64,000 nucleotides of DNA from Ascaphus truei (Eukaryota; Chordata; Amphibia; Anura; Ascaphidae): contig CM071568.1 of NCBI GenBank assembly GCA_036426205.1, forward strand, positions 43,080,723 through 43,144,722, written 5' to 3'. Below are positions 9,631 to 20,291 of the stretch, in pieces (the stretch's first letter is position 1; the number at the start of each line of letters is the position of its first letter). The notes under the pieces were generated by a model. It had not been told where the DNA came from. It was given only the letters and a program-made list of their open reading frames with translations, and ran no database searches. Both the position numbers and the translations under genes were made by a program.

Positions 9631-12600
9631 TTTGGAGGCGAGCTGCTGAGATCAGATCCGTCAAAGGACAGGCTTTTAGTAGGTCACTTGGAAACAGGGA
9701 GGAGTGTCTGCTGCCACTTTGTGCTGAGTAGGGACGGACCTAGGGGTAGTCAGGGGGCTGACGGGATATTGTCAGTTCGAGAGGAAACCAGGGGCCTGAG
9801 GAGGAGTGAGGGGTCTGGAGGCGGGCTATAGCTGACGAGTCACCGAGGCAGTGCTAGTGGTAGGATGCCAGAAGGGACAGCCTGTTAACTGGTCAGGGTC
9901 CTGGAGAGGGTCTGCGCTAGGTGACCAAGACAGGTAGACGCCCCAAGTCTGCATGGCAGAGCCAGCCAGAGTACCTAGCCATTCCAGACCACTCACCGTA
10001 GGGAGCACAGACTGGGAGGAAGGAGTCACAGCAGACACTGAGAGAGTGAGCCTAGCCTGAGGGTAGTGCAACACTGGGGGTCACACCTAGATAAGGTACA
10101 CATTTGGTGGTGCATCTGAGCTATCTTTATTGTACCGGTGTGGTGGCTGCCCGCAGAGTGGAGGCTCATGTACGACAAATGTTATGAGGAGTGGAGGACC
10201 GCGTGGAGCGGGGAGAACGTTAAATGGCGGACAGAGGCGTGATGGGGAGGGCACCCGTGGCGTGCAACCACTGAAGAGAAGATGTCGCTGAATTGTCCTT
10301 AACGAGTTGCTTGGAGCGGAGCAAAGGCCGTGGCTGCCCCGTTTTTATCTGCCTGGGCAGCGAGGGGCCACCCTTGAAGAGTGTGAGGAAATTGTCATAA
10401 TTGGGGGAGAACCCCGTGAGGAGAGCGAACGAATGGACTTTTTGGGCGCCAAAACCAATCAAAATGGCGGTTCCCGCTTGCTAGGGAACACGCATGGGCC
10501 CAGGCGCAGAAAAAATGGCTGCTGCAGGATTTGCAGAGATGGCCGGGGGGAATGGCGCGAACAGCAGAGCCCGCCCTAAAGGGGGCATGGCGCGAAAGCT
10601 ATGGCTGTGCCCGGGATGGACAGTGACTAATTCAGCCCCTGTGCTGAGTCAAACGTTGAGTTTATGGGACCCTCCCCTGATTTCTACCAGGGGGAGTGAC
10701 TTTCAATTATGGCCTGTGGGGATGCACCCCACTGGGCCCAGGGATGATACCAGACGGCGCCACTACAAAAAAGTAGTTCCGGCCGTGGGAGGTGATTTGC
10801 AAGCAAAGGTACCTTGTGCAAAAAAGCTGCTGCAAGGAGAAGGGGAGCGGGGGAACTAGCCGCGGGAGAGGACTCCAGCTCTGGGGAGGAAATTGGCGCG
10901 AAAACGCAGACCGCGCCCACAGGACTGAGAGAGGTGCGGCCTAATTAAGGGGCATGATATTTCCCTGTGGGACACGCCCTATTGCAACCCTGGGGGCGGG
11001 TTCCAACTCTGTCAAGAAGGGAGGAGCCGAAAGCAGGGAAGTGGGGATCCAGCAACTCACCAGTCAGTTGCGAGGAACCACAGAGAAGGAGGAAACCTGT
11101 ACAGAAGTGACTCTGTACAAAGAATGGCTGCTCCTCCACTGTGGGCACTATGGTCTCCACCCAGCCTACTCAGTGCCCGGCGGGGGGGTGGGTGGTGGGG
11201 TGGCCAATTGAGACGTGGTCGGGCCTCTGCTACAATGGCGGCTGCCCGGAGGCGTACTGTGAATACGATGGCACGTTGCCCTCATTGCGGGACTGTGTAT
11301 CTGTGGCCTATGCCCACATTCGTCCCAATACAGCCTGCTGACCCCCCGGTGGATGTGACACGGCGCTCTGCTGGTCCCCGGGCGCGTGTGGATAAACCGC
11401 GCGAGTCCGCGGAGACAGGGGACTGGAGCCGGTCTAGTCGGCTGGGTACTGGCCATTGAGCGGCTGGATTAAACCCGCGACGGGGCAAAGAGACTTTACC
11501 CCGCGCGGACCCTAGGTGGGGCCGGGGGATATCTGATGAGGACTTCGTGGATGCTGGCGGTAGCAAAAACGGAAGCGGAAAAGACAGACGGGAAGAACGA
11601 CGCCCCGTTGGGGTGAGTGACCGGAGTCCCCGCATCGGCGATCCGACCGACGGAAGTCCCGCCATCCCAGGACCTGGCGGGATGGGGAGAGACGCACTAC
11701 ACCCTGCGGACGGGTAAGCCAAAAAGCCCTATCTCTACTGGTCACAACAGACGGCGAAGCGTGGAAGGGCCGCGCCAGGCCCAACGCGCACGTGGAGGGA
11801 CGGCATCACTTCCGGTGGCGACGGCGGAGCAACCGGATGTCGTCGTGGAAGAAGAGATCCCGCATGGGGGGTCCAACGCGAGATGGCGACGCTTCCGGTT
11901 ACGGGGAGGACGTCACTTCCGGTGTGGCGACGGCGGACACCCAGGAAGGGGAAGCAGCGACGCTTCGGCGATTGGGGGAAGGTCCCCGATCCGCTCGTAT
12001 TGCCCAGAAATTGGAGATGAGAGCGATCTCAGGGACGGAGGGGTGAGATCATCATCTTGGACCAGTCTACAGACAGCCAGGAGCGGGTCGTAACCCCGTG
12101 GGGTCCGTTCCGTGCCCCTATGCCCAAACCCCCGCCATAGTTAATACCCTACCCCCATCACACGGGTCACAGGGTTCACCGCCAGCTTGGAACTTGTGAA
12201 TACCTTTGGGGGGGAGGAAAAACGGACTGGGGAGAGGAGCTCAGTGGAGCTACGGAAGGTGATTCACGGGGAGGAAGGGAATTGAGGGTGGCGGATACAG
12301 CACCCAAACGGCAAGTTAAAGGCTCGGGGTCCTCGAGGTGGTTCAACTCGCGATCCACAAGGTGTCAGGGTCAGGGTATTGTATTTGCGGACGACGGGAA
12401 CCAGGGCCTAATCCCTTAAGGAGGACCCGGTGGGTGGGCTCCACCATTTGAGGGTACTCAGCATGGATGGACCGTACTCGGTTCCTCATCCGGCGGGAGG
12501 AGGTGGAGATTTCTGGGGAGAGAGGGAGTTTACACCGAGCAGAGGGACAGGGAATTACAGGAGAGGTGGTTCCAGCTGGAGCGTAGAGACAATAGCGCCC

Positions 12601-13220
12601 ATGGGTCCTGACACACTGTCAGATCCAGTAGATTCTGATGAGCCCCTATCATGGGTGTTACCTGGAGGGCAGGTATGTGCTGATCTGACCAGGGTCAGTA
12701 GGGCGGAGAGGGTCTAATAGTCAAATATAAAAAAATCCCATGGGTTGGAGGATTCCCTATGTTCGGAGCCCATGATGGATGAAATTGAGGACAATAGGGA
12801 AACGTGGCTCCAAGAGACTATAGAGCTGTATTTAGTCAATAGGGGAGCGCCATTGTAGGTAAGAAGGCGGAAGGAAGGAAGACACCCTGATGCGAGTGTG
12901 GAGCATAGGGAGAAATGTTCACAAAAAATAGGGTGACCTATGTGCCAGAGAGAGGATCACCTAGGCAATTATTATGTTACGGTCCTGGATATGGGTAACC
13001 GGGAATGAGGAAACCCTGACCCAGATCACTATTATAAGGGGGTACTGAGACATTCGTGGGTTGTGGTGTGGTCGGGGCGGGGCGGGGCTTGGCGGGATGA
13101 CTGTATTCAGTGTACTGTATTATAGAGGCAAATTTGTTGTGATGTTAATATGTTTTGTGTTGCAGTGGCTTCTGGAAGAGGTATATGACAATTTAGGTCC
13201 AGCGAGGACGATGGGATTCA
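9631..13220 (+). other. internal region of the LARD-like element
   Basis: About 3.6 kb, GC-rich and CpG-rich between 10.4 and 12.1 kb, purine-biased on the plus strand. No reverse transcriptase, protease, integrase or envelope motif is visible in any frame. Short open frames (for example 10494-10859 and 11617-12093) are rich in Gly, Arg and Pro and look like composition effects. One frame (11124-11459) is listed separately because a loosely similar one occurs in another LTR element. Confidence 0.6.
11124..11459 (+). CDS. small CPHC-motif open frame inside the LARD-like element
   Basis: A 111-residue frame. Residues from the Met at about 50 read ARCPHCGTVYLWPMP, a CxxC pair followed by an aromatic and a Met-Pro segment. 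The LTR element at 26215-28204 has a frame with KCICPKCDFPGGAYF then a Met/Pro-rich segment. The shared layout suggests a remnant of the same retroelement gene. With one CxxC only, it could bind metal as a dimer or be chance. Function unknown; coding status uncertain. Confidence 0.3.
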   Translation: MAAPPLWALWSPPSLLSARRGGGWWGGQLRRGRASATMAAARRRTVNTMARCPHCGTVYLWPMPTFVPIQPADPPVDVTRRSAGPRARVDKPRESAETGDWSRSSRLGTGH

Positions 13221-13232
13221 CCAGGGGGAGAA
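13221..13232 (+). other. polypurine tract of the LARD-like element
   Basis: CCAGGGGGAGAA abuts the 3' LTR at 13233, the usual site for plus-strand priming. Confidence 0.7.
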
Positions 13233-14036
13233 TGTAGCGGTCAATGTAAAATGCTAAGTCATCTCTCCTGCTGGCAGTAAGGCCTGGTTAAGTGTGGGCA
13301 TGCCAGCAGTAATCATGGAGGTTTTCCCTCACACCCTGGTGGGGTGCTCTGTGTATGGCTGGGATGGTCACATGTTCGACTCCATGGTTAGTGATGTCAG
13401 AGATGTTCAGCCTCAGAAGCTTACATAAGGCACAGCACTGTGTTCTAAAGTTAGTTGCTGTGAGTTGCTGGAAAGTTCTACCTGAGTTGCTGTCTATTCA
13501 AGTCCAGTTGAGGAGGAGTTCTGTCAGTTATGATATAGTAACTCCATGGGAGGGCTGTGTCCAGGGGACCTGGCACAGGACAGTGATTCCTGCGGGAATA
13601 GTGAATCCTGATCTAGGTGATATACTATCAAAAAAGGGAGCACTGGCGAGATGAGCGGCTGAAGATACTCCTTGTGGAGGGCAGTTGCCCTGCCGTGTCA
13701 ATAAAGATGAGTTCAGCCAGAAACCCTCTCGTGTATCTATCTGGAATGAGTGTACAGAGAGGAGCACCACGGAGGAGTTCCTCACCAGGATCATCCCCAT
13801 GCGGGACGACGGACCCTGGTGAGGTGGAGGCGCTGCACTGGAACTAGGTGAGACTCAGCCACACACCTCAGCTGCCGTCTGACGGGTCCTCCCACACACC
13901 ATCATGGCGGGAGACTCAGAGTCCTGTAGCCAGCAGGGCACCATCAGGCATATTCACACTGTAATGGGGTCCGGTGTAGACCACAGGGGCCAATGTGAGA
14001 TTGGGTGGGTCAGGCCGGGCCAGAAACACCGTTACA
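13233..14036 (+). repeat. 3' LTR of the LARD-like element
   Basis: Same length as the 5' LTR to within a base or two, with nearly all differences being one- or two-base insertions or deletions rather than substitutions. Ends CACCGTTACA, then the TACA duplication. Confidence 0.8.
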
Positions 14037-14418
14037 TACATATGTTTGAACTGTTTTTGTAGTACCTCGACGTAAGATGATATCTTCATTGACTTTTCTG
14101 TTTGCATCATTTGTGATGTTATCTGCGTCATGGTTTTTTTTACTCCTCTTATTGCTTTTTGCTTTTTTTTTAACTTGTTATGTGCTATGAATAGTGGTTC
14201 CATACATTATTTTACAAATATAGCCACAGGGTCACCAATAGAAAGCTACCACGTTATCAGGCCGAAGCCTGACTTGTGCCAGTAAGAGAACCCCAAGTTA
14301 CATTTTTAAAAAAATGTTTTTTTTATGGGTTTTTTTTAAAGAAAGAAGAGCAGGGAATGCGGCTTCAAGTGGCACCCTGGTAACCTTATAACATTGTCCA
14401 CATGTTATGAACGCCTAC

Positions 14419-14874
14419 TGTGACAGTGTCTTTCCCCTGTCTGAAGGCTTTACAAGAAAAGCCTGTCTCTAGCTGTTGAGTTCAGTGGGGAGCTAGTTAA
14501 TCTCATTATGAGGCAATTAACCAGCTTCAACTTAGCTCATTAACAGACTCTAAAAGCCTGCTTGACGACAGCCTAAGGTTTCTCTCTAATCCAGACACAT
14601 AAACTGGACTGCTATAGAGAACAAGCTGCTGTGAAGAGAAACTCTGCACAAGGACTTTCAGACCCCTACCCCAGTTGAAGGTAAGTGATCTCTGCTCTAT
14701 TTTTGTTGTTTGTTGTTGGTAAGGAGCTTAGCCCCCCAACCCCTAGAAAAGGGTTATGCTGTTAGCTAACGCTCCATGTACGAGTTAGGTCTGTTTGTTT
14801 TCCTTTATCCCTGTTTTGCTGATTCCAAGCTGTTTATGTTTTGAAGGTTCCGACTAATAAAAGTTTTAAGCACC
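14419..14874 (+). repeat. LTR-like repeat of the TGTGACAG family
   Basis: Starts TGTGACAGTG and shares blocks (AAGCCTGTCT, GGGAGCTGGTTAA-like, AGAAGG) with repeats starting TGTGACAGGG at 31788 and 49112. AATAAA lies near 14856. It ends just before the next LTR. The LTR assignment rests on the TG start and family recurrence only. Confidence 0.4.
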
Positions 14875-15779
14875 TGTAGCCATGGCTGTGTGTGGCTACT
14901 ATTTTACTCTGTACTGACATATCATTCCTGGTAACAACAGGCGCTGTTGGGATCAATCATGGGTTTTCCCCCCTCAAGGCAGTACCCTTGAGTGACAAGG
15001 GAGTAGCTGGGATCAGGTCTGAGGTTGCCCAATCCTGGGTTCAGACTGGTACCCTCCCCTTGCTGTGTTTAAGCGGGTTGCATCCTAAATTATAGTTAGT
15101 TGGTCTGTACTGTTGAGAGAGACAAGTTGTCACAACCAGGCCGCAGTGCACTGGCAGGCCCAGGTTTCCTTCCCTTCAGAGAAGTGAGTGATTACCTATA
15201 CCCCTGGTCCTGCTACAGCAGGGGTGGGCAACCTATTTTTCAATGTAGCCACAGGTGTGGCGAATTAGAAGTGAAAATAGCCACACCATGTAAAAATTGA
15301 GGTATTATGTTGCGCATGCGAAAATTTTAAACACACACTGTTTGAACAAGTTTATACATTCTCAGGGCTGTTATATAGTGTGTGCGCCCGTGCGTGCCTG
15401 TGCGAACGCGCGTGCGCGTGCACGTGACACATGCTTTTTGTGTGTATGCTGTGAGCGAGTGAGGTGCAATGTATGTGTGTGTTATAAATACGTTTGAAAT
15501 AAATAAAGAAATACTTTAATAAATTATTTATTAACATTGTACATACACGCACACACACACATTTCAGTGGCGGTAGCGGCGCAAAATATTTATTTTCCTC
15601 ATTTTCCCCCTGTCGGCCGGTTCCACGCTCACTGCCTTGCGCGCGGCACCATTATAGAAAGGCTGACTAACCTCAGCCAACTGTAACTGCCGCGCGCACG
15701 GCGCAGCAAGCGCATGCACTATAGAACGGCCCTCAGACTGCAACCCCCCTTATCCTCTCACGCCACCACCACTACCTTC

Positions 15780-16278
15780 CTCATCATCATCTCCTCACCC
15801 CCCTCATCATCACCATCTCATTTAACCCCCCTCAACACCTCATTTAACCCCCTCATCACCATCTCCTTTAACCCCCCATCACCTCCCCCCCTGCACGCTT
15901 CATCTCACCCCTGCACCCTACATCTCCCCCCTGCACCATTCATCCTTCATCTCCCCCCTGCACCCTTCATCCTTCATCTCCCCCCTGCACCCTGCATCCT
16001 TCATCTGCACCCTGCACCCTTCATCTCCCCCCTGCACCCTTCATCCTTCATCTCCCCCCTGCACTCTTCATCTCCCCTGCACTCCTTCATCTCCCCCCGC
16101 ACCCAGCACCCTTCATCTCCCCCCTGCAACCTTCATCTCCCCCCTGCACCTTGCACCTCCCCCATGCACCCTTCATCTCACCCCTGCACCATACATCTCC
16201 CCCATGCACCCTACATCTCCCCCCTGCACCCTTCATCTCCCCCCTGCACTCTGCAACCTTCATCTCCCCCCTTGCACC
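15780..16278 (+). repeat. C-rich minisatellite inside hAT 1
   Basis: Degenerate units of about 20-23 bp around CCCCCCTGCACCCTTCATCT, preceded by CCCTCATCATCACCATCTC units. It yields a long Pro/Ser/His frame that is not a gene. The related hAT 2 contains a similar CATCATC tract at the equivalent place. Confidence 0.85.
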
Positions 16279-16368
16279 TACCAGATTGCAGCGCGGCGGT
16301 GGCAGGCGGACGGGAGGCGGTGACAGGCGGATGGGCATTAGAGGGGCAGACGGGCGGCAGCGCGTCAC

Positions 16369-16462
16369 GCTGAAGAATGCTCGGGGGGAGCGCGTCACGC
16401 TGGAGCGTGCTTGGGGGGAGCGCGTCACGCTGGAGCGTGCTCGGAGGAGAGGGAGCGTCATG
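16369..16462 (+). repeat. about 30-bp tandem repeat, three copies
   Basis: Units of CACGCTGGAGCGTGCTCGG followed by GGGAGCGCGT; the third is degraded. Each has an internal CGCTGGAGCG palindrome-like core. Lies inside hAT 1. Confidence 0.8.
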
Positions 16463-16992
16463 GAGTGTCCATGGAGGGGAGGGAGCGCATGTGTCACGCG
16501 CATGCTGGAGCAGGCGGGGGTGTGAGAGGGAGGGAGGGGAGCGCGTCACACCACTGGAGCGCGCTCCTTACCAAGGAAGGGGAAGGGGGGATGTTTGAGG
16601 GGGCCGTTGCGGGTCGCACAGAGTGTCCCGGCGGCCCTGTTCGCCACAGTTTTACTGCCAATTCGCCACAAGTGGGGAATGGCGACAGTGTTGCCCACCC
16701 TGGTGCTAGAGGGCTGGGGAAGAGCAAGGATGGCTGCAGGGCCCTTGACCCGTAGTGAAGGTCCAGGGACCATCTGAAGTCAGAGACCAGAATTGTGACT
16801 GCATTGGGCAGAGTTGCCAGGTGACTGCGCTGGGAGCAGAAGAGAATAAACCTGTTCTGGTTTCATATACCTCCTGCCTGGTGTGTAATCTTTCTGGGGG
16901 GGGGAGAGGAAACCATTCTATGTGTACCTCCATACAGATGTAGACGGATGTTTTCTTCTGCTAGCCCAGAAAAAATCTAGGACAATTTGGGG

Positions 16993-17215
16993 CTATCTCA
17001 CAGAAACACTTCAACATTTCTGTGAGATTTTAATTTCTGTGAGATTTTTCTGCTATTTGAATGCAGACTAATGTCCCATCGGAGTAACACAGCAGGGGGC
17101 CCTGCTATTTGAGTGGACTACAGGTGCCCCCGCAGTGTTAATTCAACGAGCCATTAGTCTGCATTCAAATAGCAGAAAAATCTCTCAGAAATGTTGCAAC
17201 ATTTCTGTGAGATAG
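16993..17215. mobile_element. foldback MITE
   Basis: CTATCTCACAGAAA at the left reappears inverted as TTTCTGTGAGATAG at the right end. The inner arms CTGCTATTTGAATGCAGACT and AGTCTGCATTCAAATAGCAG are exact reverse complements. The middle has TAATGTCCCATCGGAGTAAC, matching the centre of the foldback at 48173-48380. No coding content. Confidence 0.75.
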
Positions 17216-17263
17216 AAAACCCAAAAAGCTCCAGCACACACTGATTGATAGAGAAAACGAAAA

Positions 17264-17925
17264 GAGTCTCGGAATAAGCCAAAATGTAATAGCGATAATA
17301 ATAGAACAATAGGTATCACAAATGGGAATGCTTTATGACTATAATCACAAGAATAGATGGTCTTAAAAAGCACAAGAGTGGGGGGGGGGGACAGGGAAGG
17401 GGATGGGGGGAAAAAGGGGGGAACTGCTAACAAAAAAACATATAAGACAATGGGGGAGGGTAGGGGGCAACGTTTTAAAGTGGCCACTTTTACTTTGGAA
17501 GAGAGAGCAGCCTGATAATCATATAGAAAAAGGACGGTTTGAGTTTGTCATATACTATTGCTTATACTGCAGATGTTTGATCAGACTTATCTAAGCTTAT
17601 TGAGTTGGCTATTTTGTGTCTTGTAGGGTTTAAGGGTTAAGGGAAGTACCTTGTGGTTCCGTTGGACCCAAGGGAACGGGCCTGAGGAAGGGGTCTTTAC
17701 CCTGAAACTTTGCCCCTCTTACCCTCCCCCATTGTCTTTATATGTTTTTTTTGTTAGCAGTTTCCCCCTTTTTTTCCCCCACTCCCCTTCCCTGTGTTCC
17801 CCCCCCCCTACTCTTTTGCTTTTTAAGAACCATATATTCTGTGATTATAGTCGTAAAGCATTCCCATTTGTGATACCTATTGTTCTATTATTATCGCTAT
17901 TACATTTTGGCTTATTCCGAGACTC
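17264..17925. mobile_element. long inverted repeat (arms about 210 bp) flanking a hammerhead motif
   Basis: The left arm (17264 to about 17475) and right arm (about 17716-17925) are reverse complements, nearly exact over the first 70 bases, including the outer end GAGTCTCGGAATAAGCC and its complement. The homopolymer parts (G-rich left, C-rich right) differ in length. The spacer ends in hammerhead motif B. Transcription would give a long hairpin RNA. Confidence 0.8.
17678..17715 (+). ncRNA. hammerhead ribozyme-like motif B
   Basis: Stem I: GGGC (17678-17681) with GCCC (17712-17715). Core CTGAGGA (17682-17688) fits CUGANGA. Unpaired A at 17689. Stem II: GGGGT (17690-17694) with ACCCT (17699-17703), one G-U pair, loop CTTT. 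GAAA is intact at 17704-17707. The segment between GAAA and stem I is only CTTT, shorter than in motifs A and C. The inverted arm reads CGTT at that place, which would supply a GUU triplet. Both core boxes are intact; helix III is essentially missing, so self-cleavage as a monomer is doubtful. Confidence 0.62.
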
Positions 17926-17940
17926 AGACAAACGTAACAT

Positions 17941-18252
17941 TTAGGAAGAGGAGTCCCTGCTCTGAGGAGCTTACAATCTAACCAACAGGGAAATCTCCCA
18001 TAGGGTGGGGAAAACACCGTTACACACCTCTGCACACATCTCCTACACCTACGTACTAAGGCAATTGTGGAGCCAAAGGGTAGTACATCGTATTATTTTG
18101 TAGTCGCACCTCTTTGCGCCAGTGTATTAAGGACTTTGCCTAAGATTTTGAGCCATATACATCACCTTATTTTTGGGGAGTCGGACAAGAATAACAGGTT
18201 TGGTGCTTAGGACAGTTAGTTGAAAGGACAGACATAGTGCATAAAATAACTA
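17941..18252. other. unassigned; short SINE/LINE-tail-like piece at its start
   Basis: GAGTCCCTGCTCTGAGGAGCTTACAATC (split here as two short blocks) resembles the tail block of the SINE at 39462. GGGGAAAACACCGTTACA at about 18006-18023 resembles an LTR end. No gene seen. Confidence 0.35.
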
Positions 18253-18297
18253 GGATTCCTGACAAAGCTATCTGGCATAGCGAAACGCGTAGAATCC
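18253..18297 (+). ncRNA. hammerhead ribozyme-like motif C
   Basis: Best paired of the set. Stem I: GGATTC (18253-18258) with GAATCC (18292-18297), six perfect pairs. First box CTGACAA (18259-18265), one base off CUGANGA (G8 to A). Unpaired A (18266). Stem II: GCTAT (18267-18271) with ATAGC (18277-18281), five perfect pairs, loop CTGGC. GAAA intact (18282-18285). Then C, loop GC, and GTA (18289-18291) as cleavage triplet. G8 is the general acid/base region nucleotide, so this copy is likely inactive, but pairing in both stems argues for past selection or recent origin. Confidence 0.78.
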
Positions 18298-20146
18298 AGG
18301 AGGAGCAGCAGAGGTATACCGAGAGAGTATAGTGGAGTTGCGGTCTCCAGCGGCCACAATAGGAAGCAGCACCCGCTCATCACGTGTGTCCACTCGGTGC
18401 GGATTCGTTTGAGAGAGAGGGGGTGGTGAGAACGTCGCCGCTCCAAGATTCTTTTATATTGCTTATTTTTAATTTGTATCACGTGAGTGCGAATTTTAGA
18501 GATTTGAATTACTATTAAAATCATTGTATGCAGTCTGCGCTATGGTGTTTCCCCTGTCTTCTACTCCAGCACACCCAAACAGCTCTTCAACCAAGGGTTA
18601 AACCTGCTACCAGTCAGACCCGTTTCCTGCACACTTTATGTGTGACATGCCCTTTTAACTCACACGTATGTGAGTAGAACCTTTGAAGTTTGTATGGTTA
18701 CGACCAGTGGTTACTAAGACACATGACGCAAAACTGGTGCAATGCGTCAAAACTTTTTACTGTGAGTTATTACATGGAGCCCCATGAATGATCTCACTCA
18801 GCTGAGATTGCGATCGGAACGGAAGAAGGACGACTTCTTCTTTTGTTCTTGATGTCAGGAGGCGGATCTGGAAGCCAGTGCCATAGACCTTTCAGCACAC
18901 ACATGGTTAAAATCCCTGTTACAGTCACTTCCTTTATTGCAACATGTTTTGACAGATGCATAGCTCCTATGTCACCACTGACATGTTTCAGAGAGTCTAC
19001 TAATCTGTAATGGTATATCTGGCATAGACTAGAAATATAGGGGAAAGGATTCCTTAGCAGAGTAGTAGATGCATGGAGCAGCCTCCCATTGAAGGTTATG
19101 GTTTAAAATATGGTGATACTGTATAGTTCTATGCATCAGAAAGGCACACCATTTTAATTCAATGTGAAACTGTATCACTGTGAGGTCCCTGGGTTCTGCT
19201 TTTCATTTGCCCTTGTACAAGTCCTTGACCTTGGGTCCCATGTTGACACCTTCTCCCCACCCCTCCACAATCATGGGCACAGTATAAACTTCTTAATTTT
19301 TTTTACTTTGCTAACAAACTAAAGGCCATGTAATATTTCTAGATGAACAAATATTGAATTTAATTAACTGCACCAAATGCAGTTATGTCTGAAAGAAAAT
19401 AAGAACACAGTGTTTTGGTACAGACAACGTGTGCTATTGGATTTAATTTGCAGAACAGTGACATATTTAATCAGTAATGCTATGATCAAAGAGCAAAGAC
19501 TTCTGTCAAATGACAGCCATGTGTACACAAATGACCCGTGGATGATATAAATCACCTGTTCTCTTAGATCTAACATTAAATGGACAGATTCCGCAGTACA
19601 TCCGGCGGTGACTGCCTTGGAATCTGAAGAAACAGCTGCTCATTACAGAGCTAGCAAACTATCTCTCTCTATACAAGGCCGTGTGTGAGATATCTCGGGT
19701 GCCACCGAGATTGAAAGAACTTTGTCATCGTTTATGAGAGGACAATGATTACAACGCCAGGAGTTTATAGAACAGTCCACGCCGCTTGGACAACCTCACA
19801 AGGTTCTTAGAGGCACACAGGACTGTAAGAACTGTTTGACTAATGATGTTATCAAATCAAATCGAATTCTTTAAATTCATTCTTGACATCGATAAGTTCA
19901 TAGAAAAAGACATAAGAATAATATTGCAATGACAATAATAATACTATCTCGCATACTGTGAGATTCAAATAGAATTATGTCCTAAGAATCAAAGTTATTG
20001 TTAGCAAAGAGCTTTATTGTTAAAATAAGAGAGGTCTTGTTTGTAATTGCTCATCTAGTGGACTCTCATACTGTATAAACCTTTTTTTATACAGGAATTC
20101 AGATTTTATTGCCGCATTGCAGAATTATGTAGGGAGAAAAGTGACC
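18298..20146. other. unassigned region, no gene seen
   Basis: Low-complexity free, AT-leaning sequence. Between 18935 and 18995 the minus strand has a weak AAAACATGTTGC then AATAAA arrangement reminiscent of the hammerhead-bearing repeats, but the first core box is not recognisable. Nothing else supports a gene, RNA or transposon. Confidence 0.4.
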
Positions 20147-20225
20147 CTCAGGATCCTATAAATCAAAGTGTATCAAAAGGCCATTGCTAGATAACACTAA
20201 ATTTAGTGATTTATAGGATCCTGAG
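20147..20225. repeat. short perfect inverted repeat (19-bp arms)
   Basis: CTCAGGATCCTATAAATCA (20147-20165) pairs exactly with 20207-20225 across a 41-base loop. Could be the end of a foldback element; no target-site duplication assigned. Confidence 0.75.
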
Positions 20226-20291
20226 CCAAACGGCTATCAGTCTCAAGATCCAACCAACCTTCAGTTCAATCTTTTAACACCCATTATTTTA

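Larger units (their letters stand above)
8826..14036 (+). mobile_element. complete LTR element with mostly non-coding interior (LARD-like)
   Basis: Two direct repeats of about 805 bp (8826-9630 and 13233-14036) start TGTAGCGGTC; the right one ends CCGTTACA. TACA flanks the element (8822-8825, 14037-14040), a 4-bp target-site duplication. A polypurine tract, AGGGGGAGAA, lies just before the right LTR. The 3.6 kb interior has no recognisable gag, pol or env; it is GC- and purine-rich with only short frames, one with a CPHC motif. It therefore resembles large retrotransposon derivatives mobilised in trans. LTR differences are mostly single-base indels, which suggests a young insertion blurred by sequencing error. 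Confidence 0.8.
15219..16703. mobile_element. non-autonomous hAT element 1
   Basis: The left end CAGGGGTGGGCAAC and right end GTTGCCCACCCTGG are imperfect terminal inverted repeats of Charlie-type hAT elements. The flanks TGCTACAG (15211-15218) and TGCTAGAG (16704-16711) are an 8-bp target-site duplication, 7 of 8 identical. The terminal 130 bp match hAT 2. The interior holds no transposase; it consists of C-rich and G-rich minisatellites. It must have moved with transposase supplied elsewhere. Confidence 0.85.
14875..16940 (+). mobile_element. retrovirus-like LTR interrupted by a hAT element
   Basis: Starts TGTAGCCATGG and follows the LTR at 26215 block by block: GGGTTCAGACTGGTACC, the TGACCCGTAGTG block, AATAAACC, then ATACCTCCTGCCT. 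A hAT element (15219-16703) sits within it with duplicated flanks. The copy is cut short at about 16940, before the usual GTTACA end. Confidence 0.65.

Noticed and set aside
15714..16373. 219-residue Pro/Ser/His-rich open frame
   Set aside because: It is a translation of the C-rich minisatellite in hAT 1; no domain, and unit drift does not preserve the frame.
18935..18995. Minus-strand hammerhead candidate before AATAAA
   Set aside because: AAAA-CATGTT is present, but the first core box and stems I and II cannot be paired convincingly.
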